In this document: piece after piece, positions 1 to 10,912 of the stretch
Numbering within the stretch: position 1 is the first letter of the stretch
Layout: each line of letters starts with the position of its first letter
DNA from: Botryosphaeria dothidea
Lineage: Eukaryota; Ascomycota; Dothideomycetes; Botryosphaeriales; Botryosphaeriaceae
NCBI GenBank assembly: GCA_011503125.2
Contig: WWBZ02000073.1
Location: 2,356,001-2,420,000 of the forward strand
DNA length: 64,000 nucleotides
Reading direction: 5' to 3'
Notes under the pieces: generated by a model
Told to the model about the DNA's origin: nothing
The model's input: only the letters and a program-made list of their open reading frames with translations
Database searches by the model: none
Translations under genes and position numbers: made by a program

Positions 1-1149
1 GATTTGAAAGCGCAAGTGGCTGCAAATAGAAAGGGAATGCTATTGATCCAAGCTCTGATGGAGGAGTACTCGCAAGAGGTTGTTCAACTCTATATGCGAG
101 CCATTCAGGAGAATGCCGAAGTGGCGGTCCGAAGATTCCTGCAGAGAACCCGAGAGGAAAAGGGTGCACGGTTCTCCGCAGCTGACCAGATGGATAACGG
201 ATCCGAAATCGTGCTCACGGTGAGCATAGAAGAAGACGGCTCCGCCAAGTTCGACTTCACAGGAACTGCGCCGGAAATGTACTCGAACATGAACGGACCC
301 CCAGCGATAACCTACTCGGCAATTATCTATTGTCTGAGGTTACTCATTGGAGTCGACATACCAATGAACCAAGGTTGCCTGGCACCCATTAATGTCATCC
401 TTCCAAAGGGTACCTTCCTGAATCCATCCCCAGGCGCCGCCGTCTGCGCTGGCAATACCCAGACATCACAGCGGGTCTGTGATGTTATCCTGAAGACATT
501 CCAAGCGGCAGCCGCTTCGCATGGATGTATGAACTGTCTCGGCTTCTTCGGTGAAGTACAGAATCCGAGCAGTGGGGCAGAGCATTCTTTTGCCTTCGGA
601 GAGACAATCTGCGGAGGATCTGGAGCGACAGATAATGCTGACGGTGCGGACGCGGTCCATACGCACATGACAAACACGCGGATCACGGATGTCGAAACCT
701 TGGAGCGTCGGTATCCTGTGCTCCTCCGAGAGTTCAGTATCCGCTCCGACAGTGGTGGCAGAGGCCGCCACCGCGGCGGTTGCGGAGCCATTCGAGATAT
801 GGAATGCCGGGCTCCGCTCAGATTCAGTGTTATCACGGAACGTCGGTCTATCGCGCCATATGGAATGGCAGGCGGCTCTGAAGCTGCAAAGGGGAAGAAC
901 TACTGGGTCAGGAAAGTCAAGAAGGACGACGAAGAGGACTTTGAAGAGCGGTGGGTGAACATGGGTCCAAAGAACATGATAGCGATGCAGCCAGGGGATC
1001 GGTGTGTCATTTACACGCCTGGTGGGGGAGGGTGGGGCGAGCCCTGTGCTGCGAACGGAAAAGCTGCAGAGGCGGAACGAATGGTCAATTACCCGCGGGC
1101 AATGGGCAGCGTAGCAGCATGGCAAACGGCACAAGCGGAAGCTTCCTGA
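1..1149 (+). CDS. 5-oxoprolinase, C-terminal (HyuB) part, 5'-partial
   Basis: The reading frame is open from the first base, so the gene starts upstream of the window; about 382 residues and the stop (TGA at 1147-1149) are present. The segment matches the hydantoinase B domain of ATP-dependent 5-oxoprolinase, the cytosolic enzyme that opens 5-oxo-L-proline to glutamate in the glutathione cycle. Recognisable family blocks are DLKAQVAAN at the start, NMNGPPA, the Gly/Asn-rich stretch with GAAVCAGNTQTSQR, ETICGGSGA, TNTRITDVE, RGGCGAIRD and the C-terminal TPGGGGWGEP. Eukaryotic enzymes fuse HyuA and HyuB into about 1,300 residues, so roughly two thirds should lie upstream. No intron is needed in the visible part. 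Confidence 0.9.
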   Translation, partial: DLKAQVAANRKGMLLIQALMEEYSQEVVQLYMRAIQENAEVAVRRFLQRTREEKGARFSAADQMDNGSEIVLTVSIEEDGSAKFDFTGTAPEMYSNMNGPPAITYSAIIYCLRLLIGVDIPMNQGCLAPINVILPKGTFLNPSPGAAVCAGNTQTSQRVCDVILKTFQAAAASHGCMNCLGFFGEVQNPSSGAEHSFAFGETICGGSGATDNADGADAVHTHMTNTRITDVETLERRYPVLLREFSIRSDSGGRGRHRGGCGAIRDMECRAPLRFSVITERRSIAPYGMAGGSEAAKGKNYWVRKVKKDDEEDFEERWVNMGPKNMIAMQPGDRCVIYTPGGGGWGEPCAANGKAAEAERMVNYPRAMGSVAAWQTAQAEAS

Positions 1150-2948
1150 TCATGTGTGGATGCATCATGACGGTCAAAGTACTCAATTAAATGAGATTCT
1201 TTGTTCCCGATTAAGGAGTGGGGCGATCTCCATGGCGGCGTCTTGCCTTTCGAACCGCACCTGCGATGAGCTTGCTAATGGTCTAGAAAAGCAATTGTAA
1301 GTGTTTCAGGGAACCTGCGCTTGCCGAGCACACCGATGATGTAAGTATAGTAGTCATTGAAGAGACAAGATTGGCCGGGAATAGACTATAAGGATGCAAT
1401 CTGTAATGGAGCCAATGGTACGCGGATACCTTTTTTGAATAAAAGGAAGGTCTGTTCTGTAATCGCTGGTTTCATGATGAACTGAAGGCTTTTCAATGCC
1501 TTTCCTGAATCAGATAATTTCACCTGGCTCAAGATCATCTCGACGCGGCTGGGCCCGAGAGAAAGCGGGGTGGCTATGGTGAGGGCTTCGTTTGTCATTG
1601 TTCTCAGCTCTTCTGCGTGGCGGGTCTGCTTGCGGATCGTTCTCGGCTAAGAGCCACAAGCATGTTGTTAAGCTTTATTTCCCCACAAACTTTAACTGTA
1701 ATATTGTTTGCCCTGCCTGGCAAACCCAGTGGACGCATTCCCCTCACGGCGCTTTGGAAGTTGTATGACAAAAGGACTTCAGCTGGATTTTGTTTTTAGC
1801 GCGTTAGGGATGATGATGGTGGCGGGTGTCTCGTGGAAGGCTAAGGTAATTAAAAAAAACAAGAGTCGCCTGTTCGGGATTAGCCAGACTCGCGACCGTT
1901 CATCGTCCGCCACTATCCGTCTCTCTTGTCGTCATCAGTCGGGTGTTCGGCGAGCTGCTGTTCTATTATTGAGAAATGAAGAACCACGTGATACGCACTG
2001 TCATATCCTTGGGTTGTGAGGAATGTGGACAGAACAAAGACCAAAACCAGCACCGACACGCACTGTAGAGCGATTCAACACGACCCTGTGCATGCGCCAC
2101 AACCCAAAAACGCAGCAACAAGCGGTTGTTGCAACGAGATTGTAATCGGGGATCAACATGGCACCGTTCGCAGCTATGATAAAAAGAGCATTGGCTCATC
2201 CGGTGGAACGGTTCTATCCCGCGCGCTTCCGGGATTGCATAAGCAGGCTTCTTGGAGCAGGCCGCAATACCCAGCAGGCAGGGCGCGTGTGCACATTGAT
2301 GCAGCTGCGACGAGATGGTTGCGGGGAGCAGGTTGATTGGTGGCTACGAAACAGGAGTGTGAAGTGAGGGGGAGCAGGCAAAACACTGAAGGAGCCGAGA
2401 TTGTTTGAGGCTTGGCATGGAGTGTCGCAGAAGCGTGGCGCAGCATGATCAGCGCGAGTTGGACCTGCGTGGGTTCTGCTTCGATCCGGAGTGGCGGCTG
2501 CTGACGCCTGGAGACAGCGCACTAGCCGCCAGGATACGAGCCCAGATGTGCCCTGGTAATGTGCGCGGGAAATGGGCACAGACGCGAGTGCGGTGGCGCG
2601 GAAAAGAGCAAGAAAGACGCAACCGCGAAAGGACAGCGCTTCACAGCCGAATTCATGGATGGATGAAGGCGGTGCACACAAGGGCGTGTGAGAGGCGAGG
2701 CAGGACGAAGATTGGACGGCCCGTCAAAGCGTCGGACAAGCTCGCCAAGCTTCCGGCGCGATTGCCTCCCGCAGCGAAGCTCTGACATCACCCTGCGCCT
2801 GCCACTGGCCAGGCCTGCCCTACCTGCTTGTCATAGCATTGGGGGCCGCAGCAGCCAGCTGAGCTGTGCTGCGCTTCAAATCCACTGCGAGCCCGCCTGG
2901 TCTTCTTCACTCCGGTCTTTTTTCTACACATTCCTCAATCCACCTATC
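1150..2948. other. intergenic, no gene recognised
   Basis: About 1.8 kb separates the oxoprolinase stop from the aspartic protease start. Only short overlapping frames are present on both strands, with no recognisable domain and no convincing exon chain. The last 150 bp are pyrimidine-rich, as expected for a promoter or 5' leader of the protease gene. Confidence 0.5.
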
Positions 2949-4540
2949 ATGCTCTCCCTCTACACTTGCCTTGCCGCCGCCGCAGGCCTCACGGGCCTTG
3001 CTCATGCTGCCGACACTCCTGCTGCAAAGGTCGTCGGCTTCGACATCGCCAAATCACGCCGCCACGCCCTGGCAAACCTGGCCCGCCGCAATCTTGCTCG
3101 TCGCGACACTGTCTCCGCAGACCTCGCCAACTACCGCACTCTCTACCAAATCAATGTCACTGTCGGCACCCCTGGCCAGCGCATAGGTCTCCAGATCGAC
3201 ACCGGCAGTAGCGATGTCTGGTTCCCCTACCAAGGCTCTACACAGTGCATGCAAGGATACTGTGAATCCGCATTCGACCCGGGCGCTTCTTCCACCTTCG
3301 AGGACGTCGGTCGCGGCGAATTCCAGATCCAATATGTCGACGGCACTGAAATCAGCGGCGACTATGTGCGCGACGTTCTGGCCATCGGCGACACCCAGAT
3401 TCGGAATATGACCATGGCTGTAGCAACAGACGCCGACAACACTCCCGAGGGAATCATGGGAGTTGGCTTTACTCAGGGCGAGACCCTGGCATCCCAGGAG
3501 AACATAACGTATCCCAATGTTCCTGTGCAGCTGGTGAACCAAGGCTTCATCAACAGCGTTGCCTACAGTCTCTGGCTCAATGACCTCGGTACGTTCATTC
3601 CTGCGCGATTCAACACATGCACGAATACTGATCTCGACCAGATTCCAGCACTGGCAAGGTGCTCTTTGGAGGTGTGGATAGTGACAAGTATGACGGTGAC
3701 TTGATCGGCCTGCCTATCCAGCCCGACTCGCAAAGTCAAGGGATTACCTCCTTCACCGTCGCCATGTCGTCAGTGAACGTCAAAGCCAATGGCGGCAACA
3801 GCGTCTATAGCCAGAACAACCTTGCTTTGCCCGCCATCCTTGACAGCGGTACCACACTGACCTACTTGCCCGACCAAATCGCCAAGGACATCATCCAAGG
3901 TGTCGGTGCCCGTGAAACCCAGGATTATGGCTACGTCGTGAAATGCAGCATCGGCGACACAGGTGCAACCATTGAGTTTGGTTTCGGAGGTTCCGACGGT
4001 CCGACAATCAGTGTCGGTCTGGATGAGATGGTCGTGCCGATTACGGATACGGAAGGCAACCCTCTCACTTTCAGAAACAGCAATGAGGAGGCCTGCACTT
4101 TCGGCATTATGCCTGCGGGCAAAGACCCAATTCTTTTGGGTGACACATTCCTTCGCTCGGCTTATGTCGTGTACGATCTACACAACAACCAGATCGCACT
4201 CGCCAACACGAAGTTCAATGTATCCTCTTCCAACGTTCAGGATATCACCAACACCACCATTCCAGGTGTCAGCAAGGTCGCATCCAGCCTGACTGTTACA
4301 CAAACAGCAACTGGTCCCATTCGCGCGTCTGGCGCCCAAGCGACTGGCACCGCTAGTCAGACGGGTGAAGCTGGCACCGGAACTTTCGACCTCGGCGGCC
4401 CGACGAGCACGGGTGGCTCATCCAAGAAGGGTGCGGCAGTCGGTCTGCCTGCCCCAAGAATTGCATTGGAGACGGTCATGTGTGGTGTGGTCGTGGCTAT
4501 TTCCGCCATGTTCGGTGGCAGCCTGATGATTTTGATATAG
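2949..4540 (+). CDS. secreted GPI-anchored aspartic protease (yapsin/candidapepsin-like)
   Basis: Two exons, 2949-3588 and 3642-4540, give 512 residues. The 53-bp intron has donor GTACGT and acceptor CCAG at 3638-3641; this acceptor is chosen because it restores a natural join (WLNDL then DSSTGKVLFGG), whereas the later CAG at 3646-3648 breaks the frame. A signal peptide covers about residues 1-21 and a basic propeptide with RR and RRD sites follows. The two pepsin-family catalytic motifs are IDTGSSDVWF (Asp about 84) and ILDSGTTLTYL (Asp about 281). The C-terminus is Ser/Thr/Gly-rich and ends in a hydrophobic tail, typical of a GPI-anchor signal. The likely role is proteolysis at the cell wall or outside the cell (family A1). 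Confidence 0.9.
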
Positions 4541-4803
4541 CCTCTCCATAGATAGTTTTCTTTTTTTTGTACACTCTAGGAGGCGTAAAGGCCATACCAC
4601 GGATTTGTTTGCTAGCAACAGTGCTGATAGCGCTGATATACCTCGGAATACCGGGTACGATTGGGGAAAAGACCAGGGAGGGTAGAAGAGGGTGTTAAAT
4701 ATGAGAAATGAATATCCAACATCTTTGAATGTATTTTTCTGGTACGGTGTATATGGTCTTCATTGTTTCCTCGGATTCAAGTGACACTCAGGGGTTTCTT
4801 CCT

Positions 4804-5940
4804 TCACGAGCCTTCGTTCGGACCTCCGACCCACGAAGGTGTGGTCTGCAGCACGACTTCCCTGTCCCTGTCGTATCTTCCCTCCACCAATCTGTTTAAC
4901 CACGTACCCAGCCTCAATGCAGCTTTGCTGACCTGCAATTCAACAATTGGGAAGGCGCCCTCGGCGTAGCCACTTGTTGCTAGATCCGTGTTATTGAACT
5001 TTTGCGAGTACACATAGTCGCATGTCCACGCATTGCTCTCCCTCGCCCAAGACAACGCGCACGCAATAGGCGTTGACGGATCCGTGCAGCTCAGCCAGTC
5101 CGCGGTCGGCTCGGAGAAGGAGTCGGCGAGGATGCGGGGCAGGAGGTTATCGACGAAGAAGGGCTCGATGCTCGTATTGGGGAAGATGGAGACGTCGGCG
5201 TCCGAGTAGATGATCTCGCCGTCCCACACGGCGTGCAGCTCGGTGCTTTTGTTGTTGTAAATGACGTCGAAGAAATTACCGCCGGCTGCGATGCCGCTGG
5301 CGTGCAGCGGCTGCGCAATGTCGCCGAGGAAGTGCACCACCCACTTCAGTGCGTACGAGCAGGTGATGTTCGTGCCGGCATCGTAGTCGTCAGCTTTGAC
5401 TGAGGTGATGCACGAGCGAAGGATTTCGGTTTGGTTCGCGATGGCCGAGACGACGCAGCCGCCGGTCGTGCAGTCGCGGTGGTAGTAGACATTGCAGTAG
5501 GAAGGAGGCTGTTGGGCAGATGGCGTTTGTCAGCGGCTTTGTGATCGTCTTCCAATTGACGGGATTTGCTCCTCCTCCTCATCGTCCCCAGTCAGCGGCT
5601 TGACCACCTTTCATCCACTCCGTCGCTCTGCTCACCGCAACCTCCAGCGACCTGCCATGAATGTGTCTTGTGTACGTACATCATCAGCCGAGTCGATCCA
5701 GTGCCACTGGTACGAGAACGCGCCCTCATCCGTGTGGGCGTACGCGTCCGCCCATGCCGCCGCGCTCCCAATCGACCCGTTGTACTCTGGTTCCAGGATC
5801 TGCGCCAGGACCGACGTCGTGTAGTCCGTCAGGAACTTCTCGGCCATGAAGCCAATCTGCTGATGGACGTCGGTGTTCCACGCCGATGCGCTGGACGCGG
5901 CCGCAAGCGCGGCACCAGCAATCGAGCGAAGGGACGGCAT
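4804..5940 (-). CDS. secreted S1/P1-type nuclease
   Basis: Two exons on the minus strand, 5680-5940 and 4804-5508, encode about 321 residues; the intron is 171 bp (donor GTACGT, acceptor CAACAG). After a signal peptide (about residues 1-20, ending SASA) the mature protein starts with the Trp that ligates zinc in this family (WNTDVHQQIG). Other zinc-ligand motifs are visible in order: Asp in AAWADAYAH, His in YQWHWIDSAD, His/Asp/His in HFLGDIAQPLHASG, and His/Asp in LHAVWDGEI. The trinuclear zinc site therefore looks complete. The enzyme cleaves single-stranded DNA and RNA outside the cell, probably for phosphate and nucleoside scavenging. Length is normal for the family. Confidence 0.92.
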
Positions 5941-6725
5941 TGTGCGGGCGTGGTCCAGAGAGTCGCTGACTGTGGTATTCGGGACAGCCGCAGTGGAGGA
6001 GGGCCTCTATGGACCGGAAGCAGGTTTTATAATGGGCGGTCAGGCACGATGCTGGGCGTAGCCCACGGACCGGGTCGTCGGACGGGATGCAGGTACACCC
6101 GCGAGGTGCATCGTCTGGCGGAACGTCGTGCGGCGAAGCCGGCTATTCGCATGAGCTTATCATCGGAGAGCGGCGACGGTCGAGGTCGTCTGTTGTCGCT
6201 CCTGCTTATCGTGGGAAAGATGACCCCCTGTGGCTGATGGACCGAAGGATTGAAGGGCACAGCGCAGCCGAGGGCGTGGAGATGGCGTTGGTGGGGTAGT
6301 CGATAAGACGTACATCCACGCAATAAGCTCTTTCCTCCCTTCTCATCCCCCTCGGCTTCCATCCGTCATCACGCGATATAGTTTACCCTCATATTCCCTC
6401 CGTCATACTTTCGTGCATTCGCCAGATGGAACAGCATTCGCCCCGTACCCGTTTCTCTCTGAGCGGGATGGCACCTAGACCCAGTGCTACACCCCACCAC
6501 CCTACCGGTGTCATTTGGCTTTGACCGCTCCTATCACAGTCGTCAAGCTGCAGACAACTCACGAAGACTCGGAAGTTGTCTGGGCAAGCGAATATTGATC
6601 AGGGTTCACAGCAAACGTGGCTATTCAAGGTATCAATCGGGACTGCAAAATGTCAACTACCATTTTTACAGTCATAGTAGAGAACCCCTTGCATTGGACT
6701 GAATTCAAAGATGCAAATGCAAGCA
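5941..6725. other. intergenic, nuclease promoter region
   Basis: This 785-bp stretch lies upstream of the minus-strand nuclease and downstream of the minus-strand AT-hook gene. No gene is recognised. It holds a TATA-like sequence for the nuclease, listed separately. Confidence 0.5.
6025..6031 (-). promoter_or_regulatory. TATA-like box of the S1/P1 nuclease gene
   Basis: On the minus strand the sequence reads TATAAAA, 84 bp or more upstream of the nuclease ATG at 5940. Placement and sequence match a TATA element; this is inferred from sequence alone. Confidence 0.45.
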
Positions 6726-7943
6726 TCAAGCGGCTGCCTCCGGGTCATCAACTCGCGGCAGAAGGATCGTTTCGGCGGCAGTAGGGTCGAGAATGATGCA
6801 GGGTCTGTCGGATAACCGGCATTCTCTACAAGCCCGGCCCTTCTCAAACCCGGCGAACCACCTGGTCTTCTTCTGAAGATCAACGAAGCTCGACAGACAG
6901 TCCTTACTTTTCTTTTCCATCCAAGTACAAATCCTGTATGGAGCTCCCTTTTGGCGATCCAGGATGAACCGGACAACGTACGTCCATGTATCTAGTTCTT
7001 GAGCTTAGAGCTGATCCGCGTTCATCATAGTTCCGGCAGCCGACAGGCATGCGAGTGGCAATCTTGTTCCGTACTTGGTGCAGTGGAAAACCTTCTTTCG
7101 ACCCCTCTTCTTCGGTTCGCGAGCTTCGGTTTCTGAGGAGTGGCCATTTTGATTGGTCTCGGTGTTGAGTCTGGGCCGTCCTCTCTTCTTCGGCGCTGGT
7201 ACAAAGGCAGACTGGCAATCCTCGTCCTCTTCGTCATCCGCGGGCATGAGGTAGTGACGCTGGCAGGCAAGTTCATCATTTGGGATTGATGTCGGTGAAT
7301 CTGGGGACCTTCCCAACTTAGGCCGTCCTCGCTTCCTCTTCAGCGGAGGCTGGTGTTGATCTTGACCTGCGGCATCACGAAGAACGCTGGGTGGCGAGAG
7401 GGACGGAGGGCAATTGTCGAGCAGTGCTAGGGCCGACACGAGACCACCTTCAATCTCGGCTTTTTTGAAGAAGTACTTGGTGATCTCCTGGTTCAGCCGC
7501 TGCTTCAAACGAGCGATGTCGGACTTTTCATCTTCGGGAAAGTCATTTCGTCTGCTTACGGGCCGCGGACAAGGCATACCATCTAGATTTTCCTTCTCCC
7601 GCTTTACGGCAACGCGATCAGCTGCGGCAACGGTCAGTCATCCCGGCTTGGCAATTGAGGGACGACCTCACCAGCAAGCTTGAGTTTTTCGCGTACAAGC
7701 TCCGCCTTCTCATGTGCGAATGGGCCTGGGAGTAAACAAAAGGCGCAAACCAAGCGGAGATACGAACTTACTCATAGGTCCTTCAGGGGCAGTAGAGAAG
7801 GGTACCTCACTGCTGGGATCGATCATGTTGTTGGGCCGGCCGAGGTGGGACGCGTTGCCGAAGGAGTCGCGCCTACCTACGCGTCCGGGCGGCGGGTGCA
7901 CGTGTTGCGGGCAGGCGCGCAAACCACCATCTACCACCAACAT
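6726..7943 (-). CDS. AT-hook protein with C-terminal Cys motif, putative chromatin or transcription factor
   Basis: I read four exons on the minus strand: 7772-7943, 7672-7725, 7075-7621 and 6726-6933 (about 326 residues). The first two introns (46 and 50 bp) have good ends. The last (6934-7074) is the one that joins frames without a stop, but is less certain. Three AT-hook cores are visible: KRKRGRPKLG, KKRGRPRLN and KKRGRKKVF, which bind the minor groove of AT-rich DNA. Before them is a charged helical stretch (EKLKLAADRVAVKREKENLD). The C-terminal exon carries a spaced Cys pattern, GRACRECRLSDRPC, after a WFAGFEKG block, resembling an uncharacterised fungal Cys-rich module. The start could instead be the ATG at 7826. 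Function is inferred only from the AT-hooks. Confidence 0.55.
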
Positions 7944-8922
7944 GAACACACGAGAGAGCCGACATCTCCGAATGCGCGACCCCCAACATGTCCTGTCATC
8001 CTGTTCAGGCACCCGACGTGCCAGGCAGAACGGCCCGGTTGAGCCGTTGCAGGTCCGAGGGTAACTTTGTCAAAGAATGAAGCACCAGCAGGGACTTCTC
8101 TAACAGAATTAACAAAGGTTCAAACTCCGAACGAAGGCCCAGTGCGCCCTTGAGACGCGCCGAGACCATCAAAAGCAAGAAGCGGAAGGCTGCACTGTCT
8201 TCCCCTACTATCCCACACTCTAGAACACTGAAATTCTCTTCGAGATCGACCATTCCCTCACCCAGAGTACCCGCCAAAGGCACGGACCTGATTCGACCCT
8301 GCATTACGGACGGACGCAGCTTATAGCATCTCTTGGGGGAAGACCCGAGCTTAGTGAACAAAAAAGCCGAAGGCTAAGTGAACAATGGTTCTAGTTACGT
8401 GTCCACCGCGTATCAAACCGCAGGTAACCCTATTATTCGGTTATCGCAGTTCTCGAGCGGACTTTTCCCTTCTGGAATTCGCTGTAACCATAAACGGGAG
8501 TGGAGAGCTTCTGTGAGGTCAACCGAGGGTCTGCTTGGCAGTCATGCAAGAGTACAAGACGAAACGGCTGGGAGCGGATTTAGAAAGATCTACTCCTCCA
8601 AGCGGACGGGAAAACTATTATGTATGTTGCGCCGGAAGCATTGACCGTGTGTTGGACACCTCGCGAAACACCGTTTCAGCCTAATCGGGATCTCGCCTTG
8701 ATTGGCGGGCAATTGCAAACACGTCAGGGGTCCTCGAGCGGTTACAGGACCTCGCTTCCGCTTTGGCTTCTCCTCTTTGGCCGACTTCCTCATCTTTGTT
8801 TAATCTAAGCGTTCCCGAAACGCCGTGTCGATCACACATGCCCAGACGACAACGGAGCCTTTATAATGCGCACTTCGCCTGCCGTTGTTTGCAGCTGGCT
8901 CCATTCTCTGTGTCTCGGCAGC
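7944..8922. other. intergenic, pectate lyase promoter region
   Basis: No gene with recognisable homology is seen in about 980 bp. A 118-codon minus-strand frame at 8005-8361 has no domain and no supporting exon structure. The 3' part holds the promoter of the pectate lyase gene. Confidence 0.45.
8861..8867 (+). promoter_or_regulatory. TATA-like element of the pectate lyase gene
   Basis: The sequence TTATAAT lies 56 bp upstream of the ATG at 8923, a plausible TATA position for a short 5' leader. Evidence is motif and spacing only. Confidence 0.35.
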
Positions 8923-10394
8923 ATGCAGTTCCATTTGCCGTCCGTTTTACTTTTTTTCTCGGCCCTGGTTTGGCCCGTCCTTTCCGCTCAGCTTGCCTTT
9001 CCTGGTGCTGAGGGTTTCGGGCGTTATGCCACTGGTGGAAGGGGTGGAGAAATCTATGTTGTCGATAACCTGAATGATAAAGGACAGGGCTCTCTGAGAG
9101 ATGCAGTCTCGCAGTCCGATCGCGTAATTGTCTTTGCCGTGGGAGGTACCATCAACATCACGGACCGTATCGTTGTCAGCAAGCGCGTTTCGATCCTCGG
9201 ACAGACAGCTCCTGGTGATGGAAGTAAGCACGGCACCAACCAGCTCCAAGAAACATCGAAAAGTTAATGGAATACTAATGCGGAGCCCAGTTGCAACATA
9301 TGGAAACGGCTGGTCCTTCTCCAACGCTAACGATGCCATCGTTCGGTATATCCGTATTCGCATGGGTAAGCCTGGCGATTCCGGCAAGGATGCCATTACC
9401 ATTGCCGAGGGCGCGAACATGATCTTCGACCATATTTCTGTTACCTGGGGCCGTGACGAGACGTTCTCCATCAGTGGCGATGTCGCAAACATCACAATTC
9501 AGAACAGCATCATCGGACAGGGTCTGGAGACTCATTCCTGCGGTGGCCTCATGCAGACGGAAGATGGTGGCGTCTCACTTCACCGCAACCTCTACATCGA
9601 CAACAAGACTCGCAATCCAAAGGTAAATCTGCCCTTCCCTCGTTTCGCCCCTGTGTTGGTAGACTTGCCGTCATGTTCTTTGTCGAAACTGCAACTTCTC
9701 TCCAACCGGCATCACCAAACAATTTCAAGATTCAGAAGACTGATAATCAATGCAGGTCAAAGGCACGAATTCGTTTTACAACAACGTCATTTACAACTGG
9801 GGCGGCGGTGGTGGATACATTGCCGGCGACTCTTCTGGGACGTCCCACGCCAACATCATAGGCAACTACTTCATTTCGGGCCCCAGCACCAGCGTGACCG
9901 CCTTCACTCGCGGCAACGAGAACTTCAACGGCTACGTCAAGGGCAACTTCTACGACTCGGACAAGGATGGCGAGTTGAACGGGTCCGAGCTGGGCGAGTC
10001 CGCGACCAACTACGGCGGCATGGCTCTCGTGTCGACCAAGTTCGACTATCCGCCTCCCGACAAGGTCCTCAGTGCCCAGGACGCTCTTACCGCCGTCATC
10101 AAGGGCGTCGGTGCTTCGCTTAAGCGCGACACCGTCGACACGACCCTCGTCAAGCAGCTGCAGTCGTACGGAAAGGATGGCGCTCTCATCTCCGACGAGA
10201 AGGCCAGCCCGATGAACGGTCCGGGCTACCTCGCTCCCGGCGCCACGCCAAAGGACACGGACGGCGACGGCATCCCGGACGACGCGGAAACGGATTTGGG
10301 AACCGACGTATCCGTGGACGATTCTATGGCGGTCACGGATGGATATGCCAACGTGGAGAGGTGGGCCAACTCTCTTGTGCCCTCATCCTACTAA
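8923..10394 (+). CDS. secreted pectate lyase, polysaccharide lyase family 1
   Basis: Three exons, 8923-9223, 9291-9622 and 9756-10394, encode 423 residues. Intron 1 (67 bp) has a TACTAAT branch point at about 9273; intron 2 is 133 bp. The ATG at 8923 is chosen over the in-frame one at 8866 because it starts a clean signal peptide (residues 1-21, MQFHLPSVLLFFSALVWP then VLS). Mature family blocks are AFPGAEGFGRYATGGRGG, GSLRDAV, TAPGDG, the parallel beta-helix with HISVTWGRDETFS, and RNPKVKGTNSFYNNV. The enzyme would cleave polygalacturonan by beta-elimination with calcium. Near the C-terminus is DTDGDGIPDDAE, a calcium-binding type-3-like Asp-rich repeat. With the polygalacturonase at 15.7 kb it makes two pectin-degrading genes within 8 kb. 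Confidence 0.9.
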
Positions 10395-10912
10395 GCACCG
10401 TTCAAATTTGAACTTTTCGTGTACACATTCTTTGGTGGAAATTGAAGGTACATATTCAATTCCCACAACGCCTCACATGTGTGGCGCTGAGCCCAACGAA
10501 GCAAATATCATGTCTTCATATACCGGTCCCAGTTTTTGATCGGCGTTTACGTGATCCCGAAACAACTTCGAACTGCTCTGTAAAACCCTCTGATTTGTCA
10601 AAGGGGAACTGAAGCCGAAGCTTCCGTAGAGAGGCCGTGCGTGGAATCAATAGTCTTCCCTTTCCCGCAACCTTGGCAATATGCCGTGCGATACGCTAGG
10701 TCCCGAGTGCGCCCTTGATCCGCGCTCAAGCATTTCCAAGCAATGGACACCAAGAAGATTCGTATCGTATATATTTTGATTATAAGCTTTTGTATAGATA
10801 TCGTACCTTGAGGACTAATATGTACAATAAGATAGGGTCTATCAAGAAAAGGTAATGATCGTGGGGGTTATGGGTATAGCAAGACTGTCGATTAAAATAA
10901 CTTGTAGATTTA
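10395..10912. other. intergenic between convergent genes
   Basis: This 518-bp interval holds the 3' ends of the convergent pectate lyase (+) and membrane protein (-) genes. It is AT-richer toward 10,760-10,860. No gene is seen. Confidence 0.5.

Noticed and set aside
3589..3648. Alternative 60-bp intron in the aspartic protease using the second CAG
   Set aside because: It breaks the reading frame; the acceptor at 3,641 keeps it and gives the family consensus.
8005..8361. 118-codon minus-strand frame with leucine-rich stretch
   Set aside because: No domain, and no frame-compatible splice to the AT-hook gene downstream.
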